A DNA stretch of 64,000 bases. It comes from Perlucidibaca wandonensis. Its GTDB lineage: Bacteria > Pseudomonadota > Gammaproteobacteria > Pseudomonadales > Moraxellaceae. Below, in pieces: positions 18,153 through 26,453 of the stretch (positions within the stretch are counted from its first letter, which is position 1; every line of letters starts with the position of its first letter). The translations under genes were made by a program, and so were the position numbers. Location: positions 558,001 through 622,000 of the forward strand of contig NZ_JBHTIT010000001.1 in assembly GCF_042677145.1 (NCBI RefSeq), in the 5' to 3' direction. Under the pieces are notes generated by a model. The model did not search any database and had not been told where the DNA came from. It saw only the letters and a program-made list of their open reading frames with translations.

Positions 18153-19082
18153 CTAGGCGTCCACAGCAGAGGTTATCAGTGCTTGGCGATCAAACTTGCT
18201 GAAGTAGTCTTTGAGGAAATCGATTAGCACCCTCAGCTTTTTTGAGCCAGCGCTGCCAGGCGGAAATACGCCATAGACCTCGATATCATTGAGTTGATAA
18301 TCGTCCATCACTCGCTCCAACGATCCGGCCTGAATCTTAGGCCAGGCATCGTAGAGTGGAACTCTTCCTAGGCCATGCCCGCCTTCAATAAAGGCTGTAC
18401 GAGCAGCAGCGTTATTGGTGCTTATACTGCCTTTCACGGCCACACTATACGAGCGGCTACCTTTACGTAGCTTAATAGCGCCAGCAGTCAGTTTATAAAT
18501 AACCCAGTCATGCTGCTCTAGCTCTGCGGGTGTGGTGGGGCGACCGCGTTTTGCGAGGTAGTCCGGTGCTCCACAAAGGCAGGTCGGCAATGTCGACAGC
18601 TTGGCGGCTTGCAGCCCGGAGTCGGCCAACGGCGCACCACGAATAGCAAGGTCTATGCCTTCCTGCATGATATTCACCACTTCATCGGTGAGCATGACAT
18701 CTAAGTCAATTTTAGGATAAAGCCGGCGAAAGCCATTCAGCGCAGGCACCACTATTTGTAAGCCGACATTGACGGGGCAGGTGATTTTTAATGAACCTTC
18801 GGGCTCATTTTTAAGGTTTTCAATTTGCAGATTTGCCGTAGTGGCTTGTTCCGCAATGATGCGGCAGGACTGGTAGTACGCCATGCCAGTTTCCGTTAAG
18901 GCAATAGCGCGCGTTGAGCGATTGAGTAGCTTTACACCTAGCTGTGACTCCAGTTTTTTGAGGTGATAACTGACTGATGCGCGAGATATACCGATGTGTT
19001 TAGCCGCCGCACTCAGGTTGCCTTGCTCAATTACTTGAGCAAAAACCACCATGCTTTTAAGTTGTTCAAAGGATAAATTCAT
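18153..19082 (-). CDS. LysR family transcriptional regulator
   Basis: About 309 residues. The N-terminal winged helix-turn-helix (residues ~5-65, with GNLSAAAKHIGISRASVSYHLKKLE) is followed by the periplasmic-binding-protein-like effector domain. I use the ATG at 19082; an upstream TTG would add five residues. It is divergent from the PfpI/alcohol dehydrogenase operon at 19224 with a 141-base gap, the normal arrangement for a LysR protein that controls its neighbour. In E. coli the YqhC regulator controls yqhD in response to aldehydes, but that is an AraC protein, so only the logic is similar. Confidence 0.9.
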   Translation of the reverse strand: MNLSFEQLKSMVVFAQVIEQGNLSAAAKHIGISRASVSYHLKKLESQLGVKLLNRSTRAIALTETGMAYYQSCRIIAEQATTANLQIENLKNEPEGSLKITCPVNVGLQIVVPALNGFRRLYPKIDLDVMLTDEVVNIMQEGIDLAIRGAPLADSGLQAAKLSTLPTCLCGAPDYLAKRGRPTTPAELEQHDWVIYKLTAGAIKLRKGSRSYSVAVKGSISTNNAAARTAFIEGGHGLGRVPLYDAWPKIQAGSLERVMDDYQLNDIEVYGVFPPGSAGSKKLRVLIDFLKDYFSKFDRQALITSAVDA

Positions 19083-19223
19083 GGCTGATTGTATCAATTA
19101 TTCATCTAATGTAGTCAATTCTATCCGTATTGTTCGATTAGACGCGCGCCAATACACTGCATGCCAAGGTTAGAGGCTGAAACAGTAAGCCACTCATTCA
19201 CGATGTATAGGAGTACATAAATC

Positions 19224-19922
19224 ATGACTAACGCAAATGCTAAAAAGGTATTGATGGTCCTTACCTCTCATGCCGATCTGGGTAATACCGGGGAGAAAAC
19301 TGGGTTTTGGGTTGAGGAGTTTGCTGCCCCTTACTACACATTTGTTGATGCAGGCGTTCACATCACACTCGCGTCACCAGCAGGCGGTCAGCCGCCTATC
19401 GATCCCAAAAGTGAATCAGTAGATGCTCAAACGCCGGCAACCCGCCGCTTTGATGATGATGTAGAAGGGCAGGCCTTGTTGGCAAAAACGGCAAAGCTGG
19501 CCGATGTTAATGCAGCAGATTATGACGCAGTGTTTTATCCCGGCGGACATGGTCCATTGTGGGATTTAACCGACAGTAGCGACTCCATCGCTTTAATTGA
19601 GTCTTTCCTGTTAGCCAATAAACCCGTTGCTGCGGTATGCCATGCAACCGCAGCCTTTTTGAACATTAAAGATGCTGCTGGCGACTACGTCGTTAAAGGT
19701 AAAGCGGTAACCGGCTTTAGTAACAGCGAAGAGGATGCTGTGCAATTAACAGATGTAGTGCCATTTCTACTAGAGAGCGAGCTAATTAAGCGCGGTGGTG
19801 ACTACCAAAAAGTAGGCGATTGGCAAGCATTTGCTGTTCAAGATGGCTTACTGATTACTGGCCAAAATCCTGCAAGCTCTGAACTTGCGGCAGAAAAATT
19901 ACTTGCTGCACTAGCCTCCTAA
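19224..19922 (+). CDS. DJ-1/PfpI family protein (type 1 glutamine amidotransferase-like)
   Basis: A 232-residue member of the DJ-1/PfpI superfamily. The nucleophile elbow AVCHATAAF places the reactive Cys near residue 138, the GGHGPLWDL loop carries the conserved Gly-Gly-His, and a Glu near the N-terminus (GEKTGFWVEE) can polarise the Cys. This variant resembles the Hsp31-like or glyoxalase III group that acts on reactive aldehydes such as methylglyoxal. It is the first gene of a pair with an iron-dependent alcohol dehydrogenase 36 bases downstream, so aldehyde detoxification is a sensible shared job. An AGGAG lies ten bases before the start. Confidence 0.87.
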   Translation: MTNANAKKVLMVLTSHADLGNTGEKTGFWVEEFAAPYYTFVDAGVHITLASPAGGQPPIDPKSESVDAQTPATRRFDDDVEGQALLAKTAKLADVNAADYDAVFYPGGHGPLWDLTDSSDSIALIESFLLANKPVAAVCHATAAFLNIKDAAGDYVVKGKAVTGFSNSEEDAVQLTDVVPFLLESELIKRGGDYQKVGDWQAFAVQDGLLITGQNPASSELAAEKLLAALAS

Positions 19923-19958
19923 GCTAGCCAGCTTCATTGAATAGATAAGGAAATAAAC

Positions 19959-21116
19959 ATGTTGAATTTTAGTTTTCAAAACACCACGAAAATACTGTTT
20001 GGCGAAGGTCAAATTCAGGCGATAAGCCAAGCTATTCCGAAAGACGCTAAGGTTTTAGTTACCTACGGTGGCGGCTCAATTAAAACCAATGGTGTCTATG
20101 ATCAAATTACTGCCGCATTGAGCGAGCACACCTGGTTTGAGTTTTCCGGGATTGAGCCCAACCCAAGCTACGAAACCTTAATGAAAGCGCTAGACCCGAT
20201 TCGCGAGCATGGTATTGATTTCCTGCTAGCGGTTGGCGGCGGCTCTGTCGTTGACGGCACTAAGTTTATCGCCGCTGCAGCCGTGTTTGAGGGCGATGAT
20301 CCTTGGGATTTTGTCGCTAAAGGGCAGCCCATCACAAAGGCATTACCGCTTGCCTGTGTCTTAACGCTGCCTGCCACCGGCTCAGAGTCGAATATTGGCG
20401 CGGTGGTCACTCGTGACGGCAATAAGCTGCCTTTTAGCAGCCCATTGGTGAGGCCGTTATTTGCCGTGCTAGACCCTGCAGTAACGCTGTCTTTGTCTGA
20501 TCGTCAAATCAGCAACGGTGTCGTTGATGCCTTTATTCACACTATGGAGCAATACCTCACGTATAGCGTGAACGGCAAAGTGCAAGACCGTTTCGCCGAG
20601 GGCTTGCTGCTTACGCTTATTGAAGAAGGCCCGAAAGCATTAGCTGTCGAGACTAAAAACGACTTGGCTATTCGCGGCAATATTATGTGGGCGGCAACCA
20701 TGGCTTTAAATGGCTTAATTGGCTCAGGCGTACCGCAAGACTGGTCTACGCACATGATTGCGCACGAGCTAACCGGTGCTTATGGCATTGATCATGCTCG
20801 CACGCTATCGATCGTATTGCCTGCCGTGATGAAAGTTCGTAAGGAAGCGAAACGCGAGAAACTGCTGCAGTACGCAGAGCGGATATGGGGCCTGACTGAT
20901 GGCGACGAAGAGTCGCGCATTCAACGCGCCATTGAGCTAACTGAGCAATTTTTCACTGCCATGCAAGTACCAACACGCCTATCGCATGTGGACTTAGGCG
21001 AGGCCGCGATTGATGGTTTGATCGCTAAACTTACTCAGCATGGCATGGTCAAACTCGGTGAGCAGAAGGCCATCACGCCCGAGATAAGCCGCGAGATCTT
21101 AATCGCTGCGCTGTGA
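19959..21116 (+). CDS. yqhD: Iron-containing alcohol dehydrogenase, YqhD/BdhA type
   Basis: A 385-residue group III alcohol dehydrogenase using NADPH to reduce aldehydes. The cofactor loop GGGSVVDGTKFIAAAA is near residues 93-108. The metal site is spread over Asp (NGVVDAFIHTMEQY), His and HELTGAYGIDHARTLSIVLP, matching the butanol dehydrogenase/YqhD signature. The start has AAGGAA about seven bases upstream. It is the second gene of the PfpI operon under the divergent LysR protein and is followed by a hairpin terminator at 21133. YqhD-type enzymes scavenge short-chain and lipid-peroxidation aldehydes. Confidence 0.9.
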   Translation: MLNFSFQNTTKILFGEGQIQAISQAIPKDAKVLVTYGGGSIKTNGVYDQITAALSEHTWFEFSGIEPNPSYETLMKALDPIREHGIDFLLAVGGGSVVDGTKFIAAAAVFEGDDPWDFVAKGQPITKALPLACVLTLPATGSESNIGAVVTRDGNKLPFSSPLVRPLFAVLDPAVTLSLSDRQISNGVVDAFIHTMEQYLTYSVNGKVQDRFAEGLLLTLIEEGPKALAVETKNDLAIRGNIMWAATMALNGLIGSGVPQDWSTHMIAHELTGAYGIDHARTLSIVLPAVMKVRKEAKREKLLQYAERIWGLTDGDEESRIQRAIELTEQFFTAMQVPTRLSHVDLGEAAIDGLIAKLTQHGMVKLGEQKAITPEISREILIAAL

Positions 21117-21124
21117 TGATTTAG

Positions 21125-23383
21125 CTAAACCCCCTCAATTTGCCACCACGAAGGTAGCAAATTGAGGTTTTCAGGTCTGGCGTAACGGTCATCGAGTAGA
21201 TAGACAACGCCGGTATCGCTGGTGTCGCGAATAACGCGGCCAGCGGCCTGAACCACTTTTTGCAGGCCAGGGAAGCGGTAGGTGTAATCGAAGCCGCTGC
21301 CAAACTGCGCCTCCATTCGCGTTTCGATAATCTTATTAATATCGGTTGGTGATGGCATGCCCAGCGTGGTGACAAACGCGCCAATTAAACGCTTGCCCGG
21401 CAAGTCGATGCCCTCACCAAAAGCGCCGCCTAATACGACTAGCCCCAGCTGCTCACTATCATTGCCAAAGCTGTCAACAAAAGCCTGCCGATTCGCCTCA
21501 TTCATATCGCGCTGTTGTAGCCGTAAACACAGCTCGGGGTAGCATTTAGCGAGATGCTGCTCGGCGGCGGCCAGATAGTCGTAGCTGCTAAAAAAGGCCA
21601 AATAGTTGCCAGGCTGCTCAGCGCATTGCTTGGCTATTAGCTCACAGACAGCCGGTAAGCTTTGCGCTCGATTTTGATAGCGTGTGGATATATTCGTCGC
21701 AATGCGAACGCGCAGCTGCGCTGACGAAAACGGCGAGTCGACATCGATCGCTTTAGTGGAGTCAGGCATACCCAACATATCGCGATAAAAATCAGTCGGG
21801 TTCAGCGTCGCCGAAAACAAGGTAGAGCTGATGGCAGTAGCAAATCGTGGGCGCAAATAATGTGCTGGCAAAATATTGCGAATGCTCACTGTGCTGAGCG
21901 TGCTCGGGTCTTTTGGATCATCAATGATGACGTCACATAGCGCGTGATCGCCGTACTGCTCAGCGAGCCGAAGAAACAGCAGCGCATCGAAGTAGAAACG
22001 TAAAATCTCAGGCGCCATTTGGCGGTTGTCACTAAGCCAATCGGTGATGTGGCTGACCACAACTTGTAGGGCTTTGATCAGCTCATCAGGCACGTCGGCA
22101 AGTGCTGTATAGCCATTAGTGAAGTCGCGAAAGCGCCGATGCCAAACCGCATTAAGATCGGTGAGTCTGCGTTTGAGTGCAGATGGACTGGCATCAAAGG
22201 CGCTAATCAGCGCGTGTTGGCTCAGCGATACCGTGTACATGCCGCGCCCGCGTTCGATCAGGTTATGCGCCTCATCGACCAGTAGCGTAATGCGCCATTC
22301 GTTGAGCACCGTGAGCGCGTAGAGCATGGCACTCATGTCGAAATAATAATTGTAGTCACCGACGCAAACATCGGCCCAGGGGGCGATGGCTTGGCTCAAG
22401 TAGTAGGGGCAAATCGAATGAGTCTGAGCAATCTCACTCACTCGTTTTTGGTCTAGCCACGCGGCCTTAACGGCTTCGGCGCGCGCATCTGGCAAACGAT
22501 CATAAAAACCTTCAGCCAAGGGGCAAGACTCGCCATGACAGGCGCGATCTGGATAAATGCAGGCTTTTTCGCGCGCAACTAACTCTAAAACACGAATGCG
22601 CAGCAATGGGTGATGTTCGCGCAGCGTGTGAAATGCGCCGAGGGCTAATTGCCGGCCGGGTGTTTTCGCGGTGAGAAAAAATAGCCTATCGATGTTCGAT
22701 GCCGGCATCGCCTTCAGCTGAGGAAAAATAGTAGCCAGCGTTTTGCCGATGCCGGTGGTGGCCTGTGCCAGTAAAGCGTGCTCATGTTTCACCGCACGAT
22801 AAACGGCCTTGGCCAAGTCGCGCTGGCCATCGCGGTAAGTGGCATGTGGAAACTCAAGTACATCGAGCGACTGATTACGCGCTTCACGATGCGCGGTTTC
22901 CTGTTCTGCCCACGCTAAAAAGCGCTCGCAATGCATATTGAAAAACAAAGCTAAGTCCGCCGCGCTAAACGTCTCCGGCTCCGTAGTCTCTTCCGCGGTG
23001 ATCACGTGGTAGTAAACCACGGCGACTTCTAATGATTTAAGGCCGCGCTGGCTGCAGAGCATGTGGCCGTAAATCAAGGCTTGTGCGCGATGAAGCGCAC
23101 GATGATTGTCAGGGATGCGCTCAATATCACTGCGGTGGGTTTTGATCTCTTCTAAGCGGTTGAGTTCTGGGTCGTAGCCATCGGCGCGGCCAATAACTTC
23201 TAAGCCCGGATAATGCGCTTTAAGGTCTATCTCAGCTTCGTAATAATTGGGGCGTCGATGCTGCACAACACGATGACCATGCATGCCTTCTTCAGGGCTA
23301 GGCGCGGGCGTAAAGCGCAGGTCTAGATCGCCGGTCTTAGCCGTAAATTCGCACAATGAGCGCACGGCAACGCGATAATTCAT
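21125..23383 (-). CDS. XPD/DinG-like Fe-S DNA helicase with nuclease-like N-domain
   Basis: 752 residues from the ATG at 23383, which has GGAGG four bases upstream. The N-terminal ~130 residues look like a PD-(D/E)xK nuclease fold: Asp in GRADGYD, then EEIKT giving E-x-K, with a following helix. A superfamily 2 helicase follows: Walker A TTGIGKT near 209-215, four Cys of an Fe-S cluster (about 275, 282, 287, 325), DEAH box near 370, and C-terminal motifs GAFGEGIDLPG and QAAGRVIRD. Such COG1199 proteins unwind damaged or structured DNA 5' to 3', and the nuclease-like part suggests processing as well. It is separate from the SOS genes umuDC, which lie about 1 kb further on in the same direction. 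Confidence 0.9.
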   Translation of the reverse strand: MNYRVAVRSLCEFTAKTGDLDLRFTPAPSPEEGMHGHRVVQHRRPNYYEAEIDLKAHYPGLEVIGRADGYDPELNRLEEIKTHRSDIERIPDNHRALHRAQALIYGHMLCSQRGLKSLEVAVVYYHVITAEETTEPETFSAADLALFFNMHCERFLAWAEQETAHREARNQSLDVLEFPHATYRDGQRDLAKAVYRAVKHEHALLAQATTGIGKTLATIFPQLKAMPASNIDRLFFLTAKTPGRQLALGAFHTLREHHPLLRIRVLELVAREKACIYPDRACHGESCPLAEGFYDRLPDARAEAVKAAWLDQKRVSEIAQTHSICPYYLSQAIAPWADVCVGDYNYYFDMSAMLYALTVLNEWRITLLVDEAHNLIERGRGMYTVSLSQHALISAFDASPSALKRRLTDLNAVWHRRFRDFTNGYTALADVPDELIKALQVVVSHITDWLSDNRQMAPEILRFYFDALLFLRLAEQYGDHALCDVIIDDPKDPSTLSTVSIRNILPAHYLRPRFATAISSTLFSATLNPTDFYRDMLGMPDSTKAIDVDSPFSSAQLRVRIATNISTRYQNRAQSLPAVCELIAKQCAEQPGNYLAFFSSYDYLAAAEQHLAKCYPELCLRLQQRDMNEANRQAFVDSFGNDSEQLGLVVLGGAFGEGIDLPGKRLIGAFVTTLGMPSPTDINKIIETRMEAQFGSGFDYTYRFPGLQKVVQAAGRVIRDTSDTGVVYLLDDRYARPENLNLLPSWWQIEGV
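21133..21167 (+). terminator. Hairpin terminator inside the convergent helicase 3' end
   Basis: CCTCAATTTGC (21133-21143) pairs perfectly with GCAAATTGAGG (21157-21167) over 11 bases with a 13-base loop, followed by TTTTC. It follows the yqhD stop by 16 bases but lies wholly within the last codons of the opposing helicase gene. The helicase C-terminus is therefore also a terminator for its neighbour. Confidence 0.7.
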
Positions 23384-23432
23384 GCTGCCTCCCAGCAAGC
23401 CATTAACGGCCCGCTAGGGCAGATGCGCTGAG

Positions 23433-24377
23433 TTACTTGATGCGCTGATAGTTCAATGGCACCCAGCGGTAGCCTTTACCGTTGGCGTTTATGTAGCCCA
23501 ACGATGGGAATTGCAAATGCGTTGCGCCAACGAGTAAGCCAGTTTCCGTCGCTTGCTTAAATAACGCCAAACGCTGCTTTTTAGCCGCAGTCGCATCTGA
23601 GTCAAAAGCGATCGTCACTTCAGGTCGATCAAACTGTACGGCGGCAACGTGAATGATGTCGCCGAGCACCAATAAGCGCTGATCACCGCTTTGCACCATA
23701 TAGCTGATATGACCTGGCGTATGGCCTGCGCTCGGCTGTGCGGCAATGCCTGCTGCTAACTCGGTTTTGCCAGAAAAGGTCTTTAAGCGATTCGCCGTTT
23801 GGTAGGGCTTTAGTGATGCCATCGCATTCTTAAAAAAGCCTTTTTTATCGTCTGGCGCTTTCGCCATTTCAGCCTCGCTAAGCCAATACGCAGCCTCTGT
23901 AGCATCGGCTCGCACGGTGGCATTAGGGTAGACCATTTTGCCGTCTTTGCTTAGGCCGCCGACATGGTCGGCATGCATATGGCTGATATAAATTTCGTCA
24001 ACTTGCTCGGGCGTGTAGCCGGCTAGCGCTAGATTTTTACTGACATTGCCTAGTGTTGGGCCAAACAAGCTGCCGGCGCCGGCGTCAATTAGCACAAGCT
24101 TTTTGCCGGTGTTTATTAGGTAAGCATTTACCGAGGTTTCTAGCGGCGCGGTCTGATGCACCTTCTGGAGTGCGGCAATCGTTTTCGCGGCATCTTGCTG
24201 CAATAGCTGATCGACGGGTAAGTCGACGGTGCCATCATTTAGCACCGTGACTTCAGTTTGCCCAAGCATCATGCGGTAGAAGCCGGGGGCTTGCGCTTTC
24301 AATGGCTCTGCGGCGGCAAACGCCTGTGTGCTGGCAGTCAACGCCGCCAGTGCTATCGCCATAAACGTATGTTTCAT
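23433..24377 (-). CDS. Exported metallo-beta-lactamase-fold hydrolase
   Basis: 314 residues with a clear signal peptide (residues 1-22, ending QAFAAA). The zinc motif HMHADHVGG is canonical, with later His in SAGHTPGH, Asp in VLGDIIH and a C-terminal His in GATHLQFP. This is the general metallohydrolase layout and not a dedicated class B carbapenemase. Similar exported proteins include lactonase-like and quorum-quenching enzymes, but the substrate cannot be set. The start has AGGA eight bases upstream. It stands alone, 50 bases downstream of the helicase start in the same direction. Confidence 0.85.
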   Translation of the reverse strand: MKHTFMAIALAALTASTQAFAAAEPLKAQAPGFYRMMLGQTEVTVLNDGTVDLPVDQLLQQDAAKTIAALQKVHQTAPLETSVNAYLINTGKKLVLIDAGAGSLFGPTLGNVSKNLALAGYTPEQVDEIYISHMHADHVGGLSKDGKMVYPNATVRADATEAAYWLSEAEMAKAPDDKKGFFKNAMASLKPYQTANRLKTFSGKTELAAGIAAQPSAGHTPGHISYMVQSGDQRLLVLGDIIHVAAVQFDRPEVTIAFDSDATAAKKQRLALFKQATETGLLVGATHLQFPSLGYINANGKGYRWVPLNYQRIK

Positions 24378-24483
24378 GATTGGTTTCCTGTTGAAAATCG
24401 GAGTTCTGGTAAGTTTAACTGAATGAGCTTAAAGCTGATGGCTCGGCTCCATGGTTGAGATCCGCCACTTAATCTATATGCGC

Positions 24484-25752
24484 CTAAGCATACGCCACCG
24501 GAAACTCATCCCAGCACGTGGTGTAGCGCGGCGAGCGATTATTGGCCCGCATATGCCAGGCATCACTCAATTGCGTGCTAGCGACGTGCAGTGTGCCTGC
24601 GCCCTGATGCTTATTAATGCTATCCATTAGGCTCATCAGCCGCAGCCGCTTGGGGTCATCGACTGTGGCAAAAAGATCAGTTTGCTGGTCATCTGCCTGG
24701 CCAATCTCGCCCAATATGACACCACACTTGTGGTAACGAAACCCTGTCACAAAGCCTTTACGAAGACCTGCCATTGCGGCTTTCATCAGCACCGATGTGT
24801 CGGCCGAAGGGTGGGGCAGTGGCGTCAAAATCGTTTGCCGATATTGCGGGTCTTGCTCGCGAAATCGATTGGTATTGATCATCACATACACATGCGAGCA
24901 CACGGAGTTTTGCGCCCTTAGCTTCTCGGCCGCTCGACTAAGGTGGTGAGACACCGCGGCCTGTATCGCCTGAAACTCGGTAAGGCAGGTAGCAAATGAT
25001 CGAGAAGAAATGATCTGCTGTTTGGGTGCTGCAATATCCTCAAAACTAATACACGCCTCGCCGCGAAGCTCACGAACGGTTTTGGCCAGCACCACGCCAT
25101 AGCGCTGATGAATGGCCTTGGCATCACAGCGCGATAAGTCCAACACCGTCTCAATACCATCGGCAGCTAATCGCTTACTCAATTGGCGTCCTACGCCCCA
25201 CACCTCGCCTGCTGAGTAGCTCGCCATAAGCTTTTCGAACACAGCTTCAGTGACGCCTTGCACTGAAAACACGCCGCCGTACTCAGGGTGTTTCTTGGCA
25301 ATGTGATTGGCGAATTTTGCCAACGTTTTACTGGGCCCAATGCCGACACCGCAGGTCACTTTGATGTGCTGCTGCAAGGTCTGGCGTATCTCGTGCCCCA
25401 TAGCAGTGACATCACCAAAGCCATCCAGTTTCAAAAACGACTCATCGATGGAATAGCTTTCGACCTCAGGGCAAAGCTTTTGCAAAATCGCCAACATACG
25501 CGCACTCATGTCGCCATAGAGCGTGTAGTTCGAGCTCTTAATAGCCACGCCATGTTTTGCGCAAAAGCCTTTCCACTGATGCATCGGCGCAGCCATGGGA
25601 ATGCCCAATATCTTGGCCTCCGCTGATCGCGCCACAATGCAGCCGTCATTGTTCGACAGCACCACCAGAGGCACATTCGCTAATGACGGATCAAAGATCT
25701 TCTCGCAAGTCGCGTAGAAATTATTGGCATCGACTAAGGCGTAGGTCGGCAT
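24484..25752 (-). CDS. umuC: DNA polymerase V catalytic subunit
   Basis: A 422-residue Y-family polymerase for translesion synthesis. The N-terminal catalytic block is ALVDANNFYATCEKIF with the first metal Asp, and SYSIDESFL carries the Asp-Glu pair of the palm. The C-terminus has the usual little-finger and UmuC tail regions. The start at 25752 follows the umuD stop by one base, so translation is coupled. An upstream in-frame ATG would overlap umuD and looks unlike UmuC. It acts with UmuD'2 and RecA at stalled forks, and its expression follows the LexA box at umuD. Confidence 0.95.
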   Translation of the reverse strand: MPTYALVDANNFYATCEKIFDPSLANVPLVVLSNNDGCIVARSAEAKILGIPMAAPMHQWKGFCAKHGVAIKSSNYTLYGDMSARMLAILQKLCPEVESYSIDESFLKLDGFGDVTAMGHEIRQTLQQHIKVTCGVGIGPSKTLAKFANHIAKKHPEYGGVFSVQGVTEAVFEKLMASYSAGEVWGVGRQLSKRLAADGIETVLDLSRCDAKAIHQRYGVVLAKTVRELRGEACISFEDIAAPKQQIISSRSFATCLTEFQAIQAAVSHHLSRAAEKLRAQNSVCSHVYVMINTNRFREQDPQYRQTILTPLPHPSADTSVLMKAAMAGLRKGFVTGFRYHKCGVILGEIGQADDQQTDLFATVDDPKRLRLMSLMDSINKHQGAGTLHVASTQLSDAWHMRANNRSPRYTTCWDEFPVAYA

Positions 25753-25753
25753 A

Positions 25754-26203
25754 TCAGCGACGCGGCCGTGTGAGCGTGACGTGCTCAACGATATGACTCG
25801 TCACCACACCAAAGATTTGCAGCTCTTCAGTCGGGTGCAATACGGGGTAGGGGCGCTGTGCATTTTCGGCATGCAGCTCATAGCGATCGGCAACACGTTT
25901 GAAGCGCTTAACCGTGAGTTGACCATCGATACTGGCCACCACAACGTCTCCAGACACTGGAGGGCGTGAGGCGTCTACGATCAGTACAGAGCCATCGACG
26001 ATACCGACATCAATCATGGAGTCGCCACTAACGCGAATGAAGAACGTGGCCTCTGGGTTGTGAATGAGGCGCTCGTGGAGATCAATAGTGTTTTGCACAT
26101 AGTCGGCGGCAGGCGATGGAAAGCCAGCCGGCACGAAGCCTTGCAGCAATGGCAGGCGTGGGTGCGAAGCGGAAAGTGCGGGGGTGCCGATAATGCTGTT
26201 CAT
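25754..26203 (-). CDS. umuD: DNA polymerase V accessory protein, self-cleaving
   Basis: 149 residues from the ATG at 26203. The cleavage site Ala26-Gly27 lies in FVPAGFPS, the catalytic Ser62 in SGDSMID, and the catalytic Lys99 in LTVKRF, the same arrangement as LexA/UmuD peptidases. RecA-stimulated cleavage gives UmuD', which joins UmuC. A TTG seven codons upstream (26224) would also be in frame. A LexA box covers the ATG itself (26194-26213), and a sigma-70-like promoter places the transcript start close to it, so the message may be nearly leaderless. umuC follows after one base. Confidence 0.95.
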   Translation of the reverse strand: MNSIIGTPALSASHPRLPLLQGFVPAGFPSPAADYVQNTIDLHERLIHNPEATFFIRVSGDSMIDVGIVDGSVLIVDASRPPVSGDVVVASIDGQLTVKRFKRVADRYELHAENAQRPYPVLHPTEELQIFGVVTSHIVEHVTLTRPRR

Positions 26204-26213
26204 GCGGACAGTA
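26194..26213 (-). promoter_or_regulatory. LexA (SOS) box overlapping the umuD start codon
   Basis: On the minus strand the sequence reads TA-CTGT-N8-ACAG-CA, an exact match to the gammaproteobacterial LexA core CTGT-N8-ACAG. It spans the umuD ATG at 26203. A DNA-damage-inducible role follows from established SOS biology; the position on the start codon is unusual. Confidence 0.88.
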
Positions 26214-26239
26214 TCTGCTTGCAAGCACTAAGCCGTCAA
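26210..26239 (-). promoter_or_regulatory. Predicted umuDC promoter
   Basis: A minus-strand -35 TTGACG (26234-26239) and -10 GATACT (26210-26215) are 18 bases apart. The -10 overlaps the LexA box. The predicted start of transcription falls within a few bases of the umuD ATG. Confidence 0.6.
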
Positions 26240-26405
26240 TAATTTGTGTGAGGCAGGCGAGCTTTCATGGCGGCTGATGGTTGTCGCTTGAGTAGCCTGA
26301 TGGCATGCCCAAGCGCATCACAGGAGAGCGCGGCAGTCTCACCTGGTACGTCTGGCGAGATCATCGAAAACTGCACGGAGCCCCAAAGGCCCTGACAAGC
26401 TGGTA

Positions 26406-26443
26406 AGGGGTGGTGGCCGATAAACCATTAGTCCACCACCCCT
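26406..26443. repeat. Inverted repeat after the aldehyde dehydrogenase gene
   Basis: AGGGGTGGTGG (26406-26416) pairs with CCACCACCCCT (26433-26443): an 11-base perfect stem with a 16-base loop, just past the aldehyde dehydrogenase stop. No T run follows on either strand. It may stabilise the 3' end of the message or act as a Rho-assisted stop. The remaining 190 bases up to umuD show no gene. Confidence 0.6.
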
Positions 26444-26453
26444 AAAGCAATTA

